A stretch of DNA of 64,000 nt from Nocardia brasiliensis ATCC 700358 (GTDB lineage: Bacteria > Actinomycetota > Actinomycetes > Mycobacteriales > Mycobacteriaceae): assembly GCF_000250675.2 (NCBI RefSeq), contig NC_018681.1, positions 7,502,001-7,566,000 of the forward strand, in the 5' to 3' direction. Each line of letters opens with the position of its first letter. The first letter of the stretch is position 1. Position numbers and translations under genes: made by a program. This document shows positions 8,595-17,471 of the stretch, in pieces. The notes beneath the pieces were generated by a model. It saw nothing but the letters and a program-made list of their open reading frames with translations, searched no databases and had not been told where the DNA came from.

Positions 8595-9749
8595 CTACCA
8601 GGCCCCGCCCGCACCGCCGGCGGTGAGCCCGCCGAGGGCGTCGCCCACGGCGCCTAGCCCGCCGAGCGCATCGCCGAGGCCGCCGAACTCGTCGCCGAAT
8701 TCACCGAAGATGTCGCCGAGGCCGCCGTACGCGTCGCCGCCGCCGGCGAGATCGTCGAAACCGTTGCTCCAGGGATCGAACGAGTCACCGCTGTCCGGCG
8801 TCGCACCGTCCTCGGCGAAGTCGTCGAAGCCGTTGCTCCACGGGTCGAACGACGAATCGTCGCTGTCCTGCGTCGCATCGTCGGCCTCCTCGCTCCAGGA
8901 ATCACCGGAAGGCTCGCCGTCGTCGGAGCCTTCGCTCCACGGATCCTCGAACGCCTCGGTGTCGTCCTCGGCCGAACTGTCCTCGCCGGACCAATCGTCT
9001 TCGTCGCCGGACGACGGGTCCGAGCCTTCGCCGCTGGTGTCGCCGGAACCGTCGTCGCCGGCTTCGGTCGACGAGTCCTCGCCACCGGGTGCCTCGTCGT
9101 CACTACCGGGCTTGTTCTTGTCACCAGCCGACGGCTTCTTGTCGCCACCCGACGGCTTGTCCTTGTCACCACCTGAGGGTTTGTCCTTGTCCTTGTCCTT
9201 GTCCTTGTCCTTGTCCTTGTCCTTGCCGGAGCCGCCCGAGGTGCCGAAATCCTGTGTCCAGTAGGGAGTTCCGTTACCGCTCTTGGCATAACCGACCCCG
9301 ATGTCCTGCAGCTTGCAGTCCAGGATGTTCGCCCGGTGCCCCTCGCTGTTCATCCACGCGTCGACGACCTCGGACGCACTCGTCTGTCCCTCGGCGATGT
9401 TCTCGGCCCAGCCCTGGGCCTGGTACCCGGCCGCGCCGATCCGGTCGCCGGGATCGCCCTTCGACGAGTTGTGGTCGAGAAAACCGTTGTCCGCCATGTC
9501 TTTCGTGTGCGCCTGCGCGGCAGCGGTGAGCTTCTTGTCCGCCTTCAGGTCCGAACAGCCCGCCTCGGCCCTCGCGGCATTGGTCAGGCTGATCACCTGC
9601 TCGGCCGGCGACCCGGATTCGGGAGCCGCTGCGGCCCTGGAGGTTCCGGCGATGGTGACGGCGAAGGCCGACACCCCGAAAGCGGTGGACAATGTGAGCA
9701 TGGTCGCGGGAGAAAAGCGGTTCTTCCGCGGTGCGCTGTGCTTCCCCAT
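8595..9749 (-). CDS. Secreted CAP-domain (SCP/PR1-like) protein with long acidic low-complexity tail
   Basis: A 384-aa exported protein. Residues 1-42 are a signal peptide with a long basic start (MGKHSAPRKN). Residues about 45-170 form a CAP domain with LTNAARAEAGC, AHTKDMADNGFLDH, the WAENIAEG segment, EGHRANILDC and YWTQDFG. A Lys-Asp repeat follows, then about 150 residues rich in Ser, Asp, Glu and Gly, and a glycine-rich FGGLGDALGGLG C-terminus. CAP proteins bind sterols or lipids or act at the cell wall; the tail may be a wall spacer. Its N-terminus is almost the same as that of the next protein upstream. Confidence 0.8.
   Translation of the reverse strand: MGKHSAPRKNRFSPATMLTLSTAFGVSAFAVTIAGTSRAAAAPESGSPAEQVISLTNAARAEAGCSDLKADKKLTAAAQAHTKDMADNGFLDHNSSKGDPGDRIGAAGYQAQGWAENIAEGQTSASEVVDAWMNSEGHRANILDCKLQDIGVGYAKSGNGTPYWTQDFGTSGGSGKDKDKDKDKDKDKDKPSGGDKDKPSGGDKKPSAGDKNKPGSDDEAPGGEDSSTEAGDDGSGDTSGEGSDPSSGDEDDWSGEDSSAEDDTEAFEDPWSEGSDDGEPSGDSWSEEADDATQDSDDSSFDPWSNGFDDFAEDGATPDSGDSFDPWSNGFDDLAGGGDAYGGLGDIFGEFGDEFGGLGDALGGLGAVGDALGGLTAGGAGGAW
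9181..9222 (-). repeat. Hexanucleotide microsatellite encoding a Lys-Asp repeat
   Basis: Seven perfect copies of ttgtcc on the + strand, coding for alternating Lys and Asp in the linker of the CAP-domain protein. The array stays in frame at six bases per unit, so slippage would change linker length without breaking the gene. Confidence 0.9.
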
Positions 9750-9797
9750 CGAATGCCTTCTCGTTGTTCGTTGGCAGTGACCTCGCTGGGCCGGGGC

Positions 9798-10316
9798 TCA
9801 GGCGCTGCCGGAGAGCAGGCCGAGCAGCGGAGCCAGTCCGCCCAGGCCCGCACTGCCGCTGCTCGCGCTGCCGGAAACCGCCGTGCTGCCGGTGCCGAGC
9901 GCCTTGCCCAGCGGGGCGATGGCCGAGCTGCCGGTGTTCAAGCTCTTCGCCAGTCCGCTCAGCGCGGCGCTGCCACTGTTCAACAGCTCCAACGGATCCG
10001 GCGCCGCCTTGGGCTTGTCCGCCGCGGGCTTCGGCTTGTCCGCGGCAGGCTTCGGCTTGCGCTTCTTCGGCGGCACCGCGTTGCGGCTCTCCTGCCCGCC
10101 GTGGTGGCTGACGGTCTGGGCGACCGCACCGCCCACCCGCTTCGCCGGGGCGGGCGCCACGTCGTCGGTCCGGTGCGTCGCGGTGATGGTCGAATCCGCC
10201 GAGGCCGCACCCGCGCCGCTTTGCGCCGAGATACCGAGACCGATCAGCGTGGCCGTCGACAGAATTGCCAATTGCGCCGGGACATGATTTTTCCGAGGTG
10301 CGCTGTGCTTACCCAT
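9798..10316 (-). CDS. Secreted low-complexity protein sharing the MGKHSAPRKN N-terminus
   Basis: A 172-aa exported protein with no recognised domain. The signal peptide (ILSTATLIGLGISAQ, then ASA) is followed by a basic Lys-Pro-Ala repeat (PKPAADKPKPAADKPKAAPD) and a Gly/Ser/Leu-rich C-terminal half (GLGGLAPLLGLLSG). The first ten residues equal those of the neighbouring CAP protein, so the two share an export signal or arose from one ancestor. ATG at 10316 follows AAGGAAAG. A cell-envelope role is likely; nothing more can be said. Confidence 0.65.
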   Translation of the reverse strand: MGKHSAPRKNHVPAQLAILSTATLIGLGISAQSGAGAASADSTITATHRTDDVAPAPAKRVGGAVAQTVSHHGGQESRNAVPPKKRKPKPAADKPKPAADKPKAAPDPLELLNSGSAALSGLAKSLNTGSSAIAPLGKALGTGSTAVSGSASSGSAGLGGLAPLLGLLSGSA

Positions 10317-10735
10317 GAAATTCTTTCCTTCGATATGGTCGGCCGCGCGCCGAATCGCCTGTCCGCCAATGGATCAGGCTGGTCGCCGCCGAGGTGGATC
10401 CGCCTGTCGGAACCCGCCGAGCAGCATTGGTCGGTGGCCTGGCTCCCGGTTGCACCGGATGGTCGAGCACTGATCCGAGACTAGGACGCACCGCACCGAA
10501 CGACGAGTTGTGCGCCGCATTCTAAAAGCGAGTTGAGGCGCGATTAAAAGCCGATCGATCAATCACGACTCAATCACGGCCGGATCACACCCGATCACGA
10601 CGGCGGGCTACGTCGGCTCCGCGCACGTCCCGACCGCGTTGGGCAGCAACGGCTCTCACGGGGCTACCGGGCACGCTGTGCCGCCGCACGCCGATCGACG
10701 GATCAACGCTTCGAGCCGCCCGCCCGCGCGGGTCC
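10317..10735. promoter_or_regulatory. 419-bp intergenic region upstream of the secreted protein gene
   Basis: This gap separates the peptide-binding lipoprotein gene from the secreted protein gene, both leftward, and must hold the promoter of the latter. The segment 10520-10570 is AT-richer than its surroundings. No ORF in it looks coding. A phased direct repeat is annotated separately. Confidence 0.5.
10562..10598. repeat. Four phased ATCAC direct repeats
   Basis: ATCAC occurs at 10562, 10573, 10584 and 10594, spacing 11, 11 and 10 bp, which puts every copy on the same DNA face. The array lies about 250 bp upstream of the secreted protein start. It resembles a multi-copy activator or repressor site; no binding protein is known. 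Confidence 0.45.
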
Positions 10736-12271
10736 TCACACCGAAATCGCGGCGAGGTCGATGCCACGTAGCGGGGTCGCCGTGACGTCGTGCACCCGCG
10801 GTGCCCAGACCGCGTGGCCATGACCGGACCACAGGGGTGCGATCGGGAGGTCGCGCAGTAATTGGTTCTCGGCGAGGCGATACAGCTGAGCGCTGTCCGC
10901 CGTGACGTCCGCGGCATCGGCGGCGGCCAGCAGCTGGGTGAACCCGTCGTCGGCGTACCCGGCGACGCGGGCCAGGGCGCTGAGGAGTTCGTGCGGGCTG
11001 GACGTGCGCAGCGAGCGGGACACCACGAACGGGCCGTCGACGGGCGCGCTCGTCTCCTCGTCCCGTGGCCGCGCGGTCGCCGCCACCCCGAGCGCCGTGT
11101 GCCACTGCTCGGCGAGCGACCGTGCCCAATGCTCCTGCCCGGCACCGAAATACATGCTGACCGGCCCGGTGAAGGAGACCTGCCCGAGTAACGACTTCGC
11201 CGCGGCCCCGTCGTGGCGGCACGGACGGCAGGTGCCGGACCGTTCGCCGGGCGCGACGCCGGGCGGCAACAGCGTGCTCGCGGGATCGACCTGCCGCGCC
11301 AGCGGTCCCGAAGCCAGAGCGGGGCGGTCCACCGCCATGGCGAACGCGAACCGCGCCGCCGCGTCCTCGAAACGCTTGTCCGACAGCGGGAATGCCAGAT
11401 AGTCGGCCTCCGGCAGCGGCCACATGACGTGCCGCTCGGCGAAATCGTGCTGCATGGCGTCGTGCCGCTCCCCGGGCACCGTGGCGACCAGATCCAACTC
11501 ACCTGCTTTCACCTGGTCGTACTGCTCGGCGGGCGCACCGACCCGGAATTCGATCGCACGGACCTTGCCCGCGGCTTCCTCGACCCGCTCGAGCCGTCCG
11601 CCCGATCCCGCTCGCCACGGGCCCGCCAACCGGAACGGCCCGTTGCCGATCGGCTGTGCGGCGAAGCCGGTCCAATCCCGGGAGGCCAGTACCGACGCGG
11701 GCAACGGAAGCAGGGCCTGCGCCGCCAGCACGGCGGGCACCTGGCCGAACGGCCGGTCGAGCACGATACGCAGAGTGTATTCGCTCGGTGCGCTGATCTC
11801 CGTGGCGCGCAACACCTCGGTGAGCGCGCTCGCACCGCTCCATCGCTCCTCGATCACGGTGCGCCAGGTGTCCACATAGGATTTCGCGGTCACCGGCGTC
11901 CCGTCGTGGAAGCGGCCATCGGTGCGCAGGTCGATCTGCCAGGTCATCCGGTCCGCAGTCGAGATCGCCGCCGCGGCCCGGGGAACGGTCCGCCCGGTGG
12001 CCGCGTCGTAGTCCACCAGCGGCGTCCACAACGCGCCGGCCAGTAGCCGACCGGCCTGGTCACGCAGATCGCCGGGAATGAGGTCGGCCGGTTCGCCGAT
12101 ACCGACCGTCAGGACGCCGGGCCGGGACGCCTCCCGCGTTTCGGCGCAGCCGGCGCTGCCGGCCAGCAGCGCGGCACACAGGACCGCGACCGGCCCGCAC
12201 CATCCCAGCCTCGTCGATCGCCGCGCGAAGAGCGCCCGACGCACCCGTATAACGAGAATTACCAGCATCAT
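10736..12271 (-). CDS. ABC transporter substrate-binding lipoprotein, family 5 (oligopeptide type)
   Basis: A 511-aa exported protein with a basic N-terminus, hydrophobic core and lipobox LLAGSAGC, so it is lipid-anchored at about Cys42. The mature part shows the family-5 (DppA/OppA) pattern: LTVGIGEPADLIPGD, then WTPLVDYDAATG, WQIDLRTDGRFHDGTPVTAKSY-type and PIGNGPFRL-type segments. Such proteins deliver peptides, nickel or signalling molecules to an ABC permease, but no permease or ATPase gene is adjacent, so it is an orphan receptor. GGAGGG lies just before two tandem ATGs (12271 and 12268). Confidence 0.8.
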   Translation of the reverse strand: MMLVILVIRVRRALFARRSTRLGWCGPVAVLCAALLAGSAGCAETREASRPGVLTVGIGEPADLIPGDLRDQAGRLLAGALWTPLVDYDAATGRTVPRAAAAISTADRMTWQIDLRTDGRFHDGTPVTAKSYVDTWRTVIEERWSGASALTEVLRATEISAPSEYTLRIVLDRPFGQVPAVLAAQALLPLPASVLASRDWTGFAAQPIGNGPFRLAGPWRAGSGGRLERVEEAAGKVRAIEFRVGAPAEQYDQVKAGELDLVATVPGERHDAMQHDFAERHVMWPLPEADYLAFPLSDKRFEDAAARFAFAMAVDRPALASGPLARQVDPASTLLPPGVAPGERSGTCRPCRHDGAAAKSLLGQVSFTGPVSMYFGAGQEHWARSLAEQWHTALGVAATARPRDEETSAPVDGPFVVSRSLRTSSPHELLSALARVAGYADDGFTQLLAAADAADVTADSAQLYRLAENQLLRDLPIAPLWSGHGHAVWAPRVHDVTATPLRGIDLAAISV

Positions 12272-12401
12272 TCACCCTCCGCCGCGCGAATCACACACCT
12301 GCCTCAGGCATCATGGGACGCGCCGCGCGAAAGTTGTTCCCCAGTTGCGGTACCGGGATGTGGGTATCGCGAATTCGCCACGGCGACACTTACAGTGAGG
12401 C

Positions 12402-12435
12402 TTCCCCATGACCGAGCATCCCCGGTCATGGGGAA
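12402..12435. promoter_or_regulatory. Perfect 13-bp inverted repeat before the LVIVD gene
   Basis: Arms ttccccatgaccg (12402-12414) and cggtcatggggaa (12423-12435) pair perfectly around an 8-base loop. The right arm ends about 14 bp before the ribosome-binding site of the next gene. There is no T tract, so an operator or an RNA structure in the leader is more likely than a terminator. Confidence 0.55.
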
Positions 12436-12459
12436 TTCATGGCTCGCTGGGAGGTAGTC

Positions 12460-13815
12460 GTGCGCCGTTGGTTGCTCCGCTCGTCTCTGCTCTTGGTCAC
12501 CGTGACCGCGGCGCTCGCCGCGACCACGCTGCCCGCCATGGCCTGTGGGGAGGAGGAGACGCACGGTCCGCATACCGCGGCCGCCCGGTCCACCGGCGCC
12601 CCCGGCGCGGAGAAGAATGTCAAGGCGGTCGGCAATGTGCCGGATGCGCAAGGCGCGATCGCGTTGCAGTTCCTCCAGTACGGCAACCGGGACGTGATGG
12701 TGGTCTCCGGCGAATTCGGCTTGAAAACCTATGACCTGACCGCGAATCCGGCGGCGCCGAAACTGATCGGCAAACTGGACATGCCGGGTTTGTGGGAAAC
12801 CGAGGACACCGAGGTCGACCCCGTGCGCAAGCGCGTCTTCCTCTCCCGCGATCCCCGCGCCTTCAGCGGCAACGTGCGCACGGGTGAATCCGGCATCTAC
12901 ATCGTGGATCTGGCCAAGCCGGAGCAGCCGACCGTGTTGAGCTACGTCAAGGTGCCCGCGGGGCACACCACCAGCTGCATCAACGACTGCCAGTATCTGT
13001 GGACCGGCGGTCCGGCCAAGGCGGACAGCCAGCCCGCCGAATGGGGTGGCCGCCCGATCTGGGTCACCGATATCCGGGATCCGCGCAAGCCGAAGGTCTT
13101 TCCCCAGCCGATCGAGTTGGCGCGCAACGACGGCAAGACCGATTACGTGCACGACGTCCAGATCGACGCGGCCGGTGTCGCCTGGGCGTCCGGCCGCGGT
13201 GGCGTGCGCGGATATTGGACCGAGGGCATGCACAAGGACCCGGTGACCGGCAAGGTCCGCCCCGCCTCGCCGACCGATCCGGTGCCCTATGCCGGCGGCG
13301 GGATCAACGAGACCGCCGCGCCGTCCAAGTTCATGCACAACAGTTTCCGGCCGGTCGGCAGTTTCGCGCCGGACGGCGGCAGCGCCGGACACTGGGGCAA
13401 CGGAAACCTGATCTATGCCACCGAGGAGAGCTTCCTCGACGGCTGCGCGGGCGACGGCGTGCTGGTGATCGCGTCGCTGGAGGGGTCCTACGGTGGTGAA
13501 GGGTGGCGGTCGACGCCGCAAAAGCCCTACCGGCTCAAAACAATCGGCACCTGGGGTGTGGCCGGGCAGGAAGGCAGCGACCCCGCCTCGGCGGATTGTT
13601 CGGCCCACTACTTCGATGTCCGCGACAAGGTGCTGGTGCAGTCGTTCTACGCGCAGGGCACCCGGTTCCTGGACGTCAGCGATCCGACCAACCCCAAGCA
13701 GATCGCGTACTATCGTCCCGCCGACGCCGCCGCCTGGGCGCCGTACTGGCACCGCGGTTTCGCCTACGTGGCCGACAACAACCGCGGCATCGACATCCTC
13801 CAGCTCACTATCTGA
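12460..13815 (+). CDS. Secreted LVIVD-repeat beta-propeller protein
   Basis: About 451 aa with a signal peptide (WLLRSSLLLVTVTAALAATTLPAMA) and a propeller domain built from LVIVD-type repeats, recognisable in MVVSGEFGLKTYDLT, SGIYIVDLAKPEQP, PIWVTDIRDPRKPKV and GTRFLDVSDPTNPKQIAYY. Proteins of this type are extracellular and of unknown biochemical role. GTG at 12460 is preferred over ATG 12439 because GGGAGG sits five bases upstream and the signal peptide then begins correctly with VRRW. It is the last rightward gene before the leftward biosynthetic cluster. Confidence 0.75.
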   Translation: MRRWLLRSSLLLVTVTAALAATTLPAMACGEEETHGPHTAAARSTGAPGAEKNVKAVGNVPDAQGAIALQFLQYGNRDVMVVSGEFGLKTYDLTANPAAPKLIGKLDMPGLWETEDTEVDPVRKRVFLSRDPRAFSGNVRTGESGIYIVDLAKPEQPTVLSYVKVPAGHTTSCINDCQYLWTGGPAKADSQPAEWGGRPIWVTDIRDPRKPKVFPQPIELARNDGKTDYVHDVQIDAAGVAWASGRGGVRGYWTEGMHKDPVTGKVRPASPTDPVPYAGGGINETAAPSKFMHNSFRPVGSFAPDGGSAGHWGNGNLIYATEESFLDGCAGDGVLVIASLEGSYGGEGWRSTPQKPYRLKTIGTWGVAGQEGSDPASADCSAHYFDVRDKVLVQSFYAQGTRFLDVSDPTNPKQIAYYRPADAAAWAPYWHRGFAYVADNNRGIDILQLTI

Positions 13816-13834
13816 ACCGACTGCCGCACAACGC

Positions 13835-13874
13835 AAAAAAGCTGCCCCGCATACGAAAACGTATGCGGGGCAGC
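13835..13874 (-). terminator. Rho-independent terminator ending the leftward cluster
   Basis: A perfect 15-bp stem (13841-13855 with 13860-13874) and a four-base AAAA loop. In the leftward direction it is followed by six T residues (AAAAAA at 13835-13840 on +). It lies 10 bp after the stop of the CreD-like gene and marks the probable left end of the biosynthetic cluster. Confidence 0.92.
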
Positions 13875-13884
13875 AGCAGTGCGC

Positions 13885-15276
13885 TCAGCGGTGCTCGATC
13901 ACCTGGTCCAGGAGAGTGGGCGCGATACCGAGATAGTTCTGCGGACGCAGCAACTCGTGGATCTCCTCGGCGCCGAGCCGCTCGCTGACCGTCGGATCGG
14001 CGGCCAGCACATCGGCCAGCGACGCACCGGACGCCGCGGCATCGAAGGCGGCCGTTTGCAAGACCTTCTTGGCTCGGACGCGACCGAGCAGCGGAGTCAG
14101 GCGGATGGACAGGCGCTCGGAGACCAACTGGCCGTGGCTCATGGCGAGGATCTCGCTCATCCGGGCCTCGTCGGCACGCAGGCCGTCGGCCAGTTCGGCG
14201 GCGGTATGCGCGCTGCCGCCGACCAGCAGCAGGCACTCCCGCAGCGGTTGCCACTCGGCATGCCAGGCGCCGGGTGAGCGTTCGTCCTCGGCGAGCATCG
14301 CGGTGAACAGGGTGGACGCCAGCGCCGGCACCTGCAGCGAGGCGGACCGGATCATGGTGGCGAGCACCGGATTGCGCTTCTGCGGCATGGCCGAGGACTC
14401 ACCGCGGCCGACCGCGGCGGGCTCGTACACCTCCATCACCTCGGTCCGGGCCTGGGAGAGCACGTCGACGGCGAATTTACCGAGCGCGCCCGAGGCGGTG
14501 GCCAGCACGGCACCGAGATCGGCGATCGGCGTCCGGACACTGTGCCAGGGCGCCGCGCTGGGTGCCAGCGACAGTTCCGCGGCGAACTCCTCGGTCAACC
14601 GGGTGTAGATCTGCGCGGGACTGGCGTCGGCCAGCGCGCCGCCGCTGCGCCGGGCACACTCCACGTACGACGCGAATGTCCCTGCGGCACCGCCGAGTTG
14701 GACGGGCAGCCCGTGCTCGCGGACCCGCCGCAGCCGATCGGCCGCGGCCAGCAGACCCTGGATCCAGGTGGTGACCCGGGCACCGAAGGTCGTCGGAACC
14801 GCGTGCATGCCCAGGGTTCTGGCGGCGATCACGGTATCGCGGTGCTGGTCGGCCAGCCGGGCCAGCGAGTCGACGCTCGCCTCCACGTCGGCGATGATTG
14901 CCGTCAACGCCCGCGCCGCGACCAGCATCGACGCCGTGTCGAAGATGTCCTGGCTGGTCGAACCCCAGTGCACGTGATCGGCTGCGGCCGAATCGGTTTC
15001 GGCGACCACGCGCTGCAACTGCTGCACGAACGACACCACCGGATTCGCCGCCCCACGCGCGGCCGTGGCGATCGCGCGCGCGTCGAATCGATGGGTGCCG
15101 ACCGCGGCGGTGATCTGCCCGACCGCGTCCACCGGGATCAGGCCGAGCCGCGCCTGCGCGCGGGCCAGGGCGAGCTCGACCTCCAGCATCGCCTCCAGCC
15201 AGGCGTCGTCGGACACCACCGACTCCACCGGCACGCCCGCGCGCACCGGGGCGAGCAATCCCTTATCTATGACCAT
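13885..15276 (-). CDS. CreD-like nitrosuccinate lyase (aspartase/fumarase superfamily)
   Basis: A 463-aa lyase of the adenylosuccinate lyase/carboxymuconate cycloisomerase fold. The superfamily signature is SSAMPQKRN (residues 294-302), with the supporting HWGSTSQDI motif near 103-111 and LGMHAVPTTFG near 155-165. On fold alone it could be a PcaB-like cycloisomerase. Its gene overlaps the preceding FAD-monooxygenase gene by 14 bp, and that pair is the hallmark of the aspartate-nitrosuccinate pathway, in which CreD releases nitrous acid and fumarate from nitrosuccinate. ATG 15276 follows AAAGGA. No purine or protocatechuate genes lie nearby. Function inferred from family plus context. Confidence 0.72.
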   Translation of the reverse strand: MVIDKGLLAPVRAGVPVESVVSDDAWLEAMLEVELALARAQARLGLIPVDAVGQITAAVGTHRFDARAIATAARGAANPVVSFVQQLQRVVAETDSAAADHVHWGSTSQDIFDTASMLVAARALTAIIADVEASVDSLARLADQHRDTVIAARTLGMHAVPTTFGARVTTWIQGLLAAADRLRRVREHGLPVQLGGAAGTFASYVECARRSGGALADASPAQIYTRLTEEFAAELSLAPSAAPWHSVRTPIADLGAVLATASGALGKFAVDVLSQARTEVMEVYEPAAVGRGESSAMPQKRNPVLATMIRSASLQVPALASTLFTAMLAEDERSPGAWHAEWQPLRECLLLVGGSAHTAAELADGLRADEARMSEILAMSHGQLVSERLSIRLTPLLGRVRAKKVLQTAAFDAAASGASLADVLAADPTVSERLGAEEIHELLRPQNYLGIAPTLLDQVIEHR

Positions 15277-17353
15277 CGGCGTAGTCCTTTCGCTGCAGCG
15301 GGCCGGCCGCCGTCCGGTAGTCGGTGAGGATGGAACGCGCGACACTATCGCTGTCGGACAGTGTCACCGAGTTCACGCCGGGCCGCGGTCCGGCCGCGGT
15401 CACCCAGTGCACGGCCTCGGTGGGCACGCCGACCGCGAAACGACGCGGATGCGGCCGCCCCGCGGCGTCGAGGACCGCGTGCGAGTCACGGGCCACCTCC
15501 AGCCCTCCGGTGCGATAGTGGCTGCCGTCGGGGTTCGTCAGGGTGAAACCTCGAATATCCTCCGATCGCAGCAGGTTCCGCAACAGCACATCGCCGGTGG
15601 CCCGCAGATCGGGCTCGGGCAGCCGCGCGTCGATGAGCACCCTGCCGGTGACCGTCGAGCCCGCCACCATGGGCGAACTCGTCACGAAACATCCCGCCTC
15701 GGCGTCGAGCCGCACGCGCATGCCCGGCCCGATGATCCGCACGACGCCCGCTCTGATCAGCGCCGCGAGTTCGGCGATCCGCGCGGTGGGCGGGCCGATC
15801 GAGAGGAAGGCGTTCAACGGCGTGTACCAACCGTCGAGATCGTCGCGGTACGACTGGCCGGTGATGCCACCGTGATCGACGATCAGGCGCACCTCGTTGC
15901 GCAAGTCCCGCAGCACGTCCAGGGTCGCCTTGACCGGGCCGCGCACATTGCCGAGCCGGGCGTTGCGCACATCGGCGTCCAGGTAATCGACCAGCCAGCT
16001 GTGGAATTCGGCGACACCGCCGAAGTGCCGGCCCGCGGTGGGATCGCCGAGCAGCTCCCAATTCCACCGCTGCTCCGGCGCGATCCGATACTCGTCGAGG
16101 ATGGCCGCGGCCGCCTGCTCGGTCGGTGCCGCGAGGTAGCGCGCGCGGAAACCGCGCAGCTCGCGCGGACTGATCTGATCGTCGATCACCAACGAGTAGT
16201 AGACCGTCTCCACCTCCCGCGCGACCAGAGGCCACACGTCGCGCCGGAACGAGATGTCACCGAAACGATCGGCCCGGCTGCGTAATTCGGCGATCCGCAG
16301 CGGGTCGAGCAGCGTGGGAATGTGGCGTTCGTCGATGCCCTTCTGATTCTCGCCGCGCGCGTGATGCGGTACGCCGCGACGGCACCCCGCCACGATCAAC
16401 GGCTCGCGCCCGGACGGGAAGTACTCCAGCACCCCGTCCACGTCGGTCTGCTCGAATCGGCCGCCCCGGCCGACCGTCAGCAGCGCCATATAGTCGAAGA
16501 AGGTCAGGCCGAGGCCGCGGATGATCGTGGGTTCCCGCTCGGGCACCTGATCGATGTCGACATCGGCGGCGTTGACCGGGGCGATGTGCAGCAGCCCCAA
16601 CCGCTGCACCTGTCCGTCGGGCCAGCCCGGATCCACCGGCTGCCGTGGCGAGACGTGGCCCTGCGCGAGCACCACGGCGTTCAGCGCGTCGATGCGCTGC
16701 CCCGTATCCAGCGTCAGCTCTTGGCGACCCGTCGGATCATCGCGCAGATCGGTTGCGGTGGCGGTGATCTCGTAGGTGCGCACCCAGCCGGCGTATCGAT
16801 CACGGATGTGCTCGTAGGCCCAGCGCAGGTAGTAGCCGTAGATGGCGCGGGTGGGGTAGGTGTTGGGTGCGGTGCGGCACGCCTCCGCGTAGAACTCGTC
16901 GGGCAGGTCGGCGAAATTGCCGACCTTCGCCAGGAAACTCGTCCATTCGTACAGGCTCGGCCCCGGCACCACGGGACCTTCCATCGCCACACTGTCGTCG
17001 GTGAATATCGTCACCTGCGAGGCCACCGTATTCATCAGCAGGTGCTCGGATTGGTCGGTGCGCCACACCGATCCGGTGCCGACCCGGGTCGAATCGATCA
17101 GATAGATCTCGGTGCGGAAGCGATCGCCGTTGCGCACGATATTGGCGCAGATCCGCTCGTAGCAGCTCAACCCGCGCGGGCCGACACCGACCACGGCGAT
17201 GCGCAGTACGTCGGGTGCGCCGGGACGGTCGGGCCGGGGGAGCCTGCGCAGCGTCTCGGGATAGAGCACCACTGCCGATTGCTCGCCGTCTTCGAGTTCC
17301 TCGGCGCCGGGGGAAGTTATCAGTTCACGGGTTCCTAGCTTGTGGCTGGGCAC
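15263..17353 (-). CDS. CreE-like FAD/NAD(P)-dependent aspartate N-monooxygenase
   Basis: A protein of about 696 aa with an FAD-binding GVGPRG motif at residues 56-61, after a roughly 50-residue N-terminal extension. Further family features are the GSVWRTDQSEHLLMNTV region and ATRAIYGYYLRW-like tyrosines, then LAQGHVSPRQP and a long substrate domain with VAGCRRGVPHHARG. This is the NAD_binding_9 family to which CreE belongs; CreE oxidises the amino group of aspartate to nitrosuccinate. GTG 17353 is chosen because GAAGGTGA precedes it. The gene is translationally coupled to the CreD-like lyase. An ornithine/lysine N-hydroxylase-like role is the alternative, but the lyase partner argues for nitrosuccinate. 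Confidence 0.72.
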   Translation of the reverse strand: MPSHKLGTRELITSPGAEELEDGEQSAVVLYPETLRRLPRPDRPGAPDVLRIAVVGVGPRGLSCYERICANIVRNGDRFRTEIYLIDSTRVGTGSVWRTDQSEHLLMNTVASQVTIFTDDSVAMEGPVVPGPSLYEWTSFLAKVGNFADLPDEFYAEACRTAPNTYPTRAIYGYYLRWAYEHIRDRYAGWVRTYEITATATDLRDDPTGRQELTLDTGQRIDALNAVVLAQGHVSPRQPVDPGWPDGQVQRLGLLHIAPVNAADVDIDQVPEREPTIIRGLGLTFFDYMALLTVGRGGRFEQTDVDGVLEYFPSGREPLIVAGCRRGVPHHARGENQKGIDERHIPTLLDPLRIAELRSRADRFGDISFRRDVWPLVAREVETVYYSLVIDDQISPRELRGFRARYLAAPTEQAAAAILDEYRIAPEQRWNWELLGDPTAGRHFGGVAEFHSWLVDYLDADVRNARLGNVRGPVKATLDVLRDLRNEVRLIVDHGGITGQSYRDDLDGWYTPLNAFLSIGPPTARIAELAALIRAGVVRIIGPGMRVRLDAEAGCFVTSSPMVAGSTVTGRVLIDARLPEPDLRATGDVLLRNLLRSEDIRGFTLTNPDGSHYRTGGLEVARDSHAVLDAAGRPHPRRFAVGVPTEAVHWVTAAGPRPGVNSVTLSDSDSVARSILTDYRTAAGPLQRKDYADGHR

Positions 17354-17431
17354 GGTGTCACCTTCATCAGATTCGCGCTTAGCGATGCGGGTTACAGACA
17401 CGGACCTGGCCATGTCCGGATACAGCTGTGC

Positions 17432-17459
17432 GCCCGGGTACCGGAATCGGCACCCGGGC
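17432..17459. promoter_or_regulatory. Inverted repeat between exporter and monooxygenase genes
   Basis: Arms gcccgggtacc and ggcacccgggc form an 11-bp stem with one imperfect pair and a six-base loop. No T tract follows in either direction. It may attenuate leftward transcription from the exporter gene into the nitrous-acid genes. Confidence 0.4.
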
Positions 17460-17471
17460 ATGGTGACAGCG

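Noticed and set aside
9181..9222. CRISPR-like array
   Set aside because: A six-base microsatellite in a coding linker; no spacers.
13885..15276. Housekeeping adenylosuccinate lyase or PcaB cycloisomerase
   Set aside because: Not excluded by fold, but overlap with a CreE-like gene and absence of purine or protocatechuate genes make nitrosuccinate lyase more likely.
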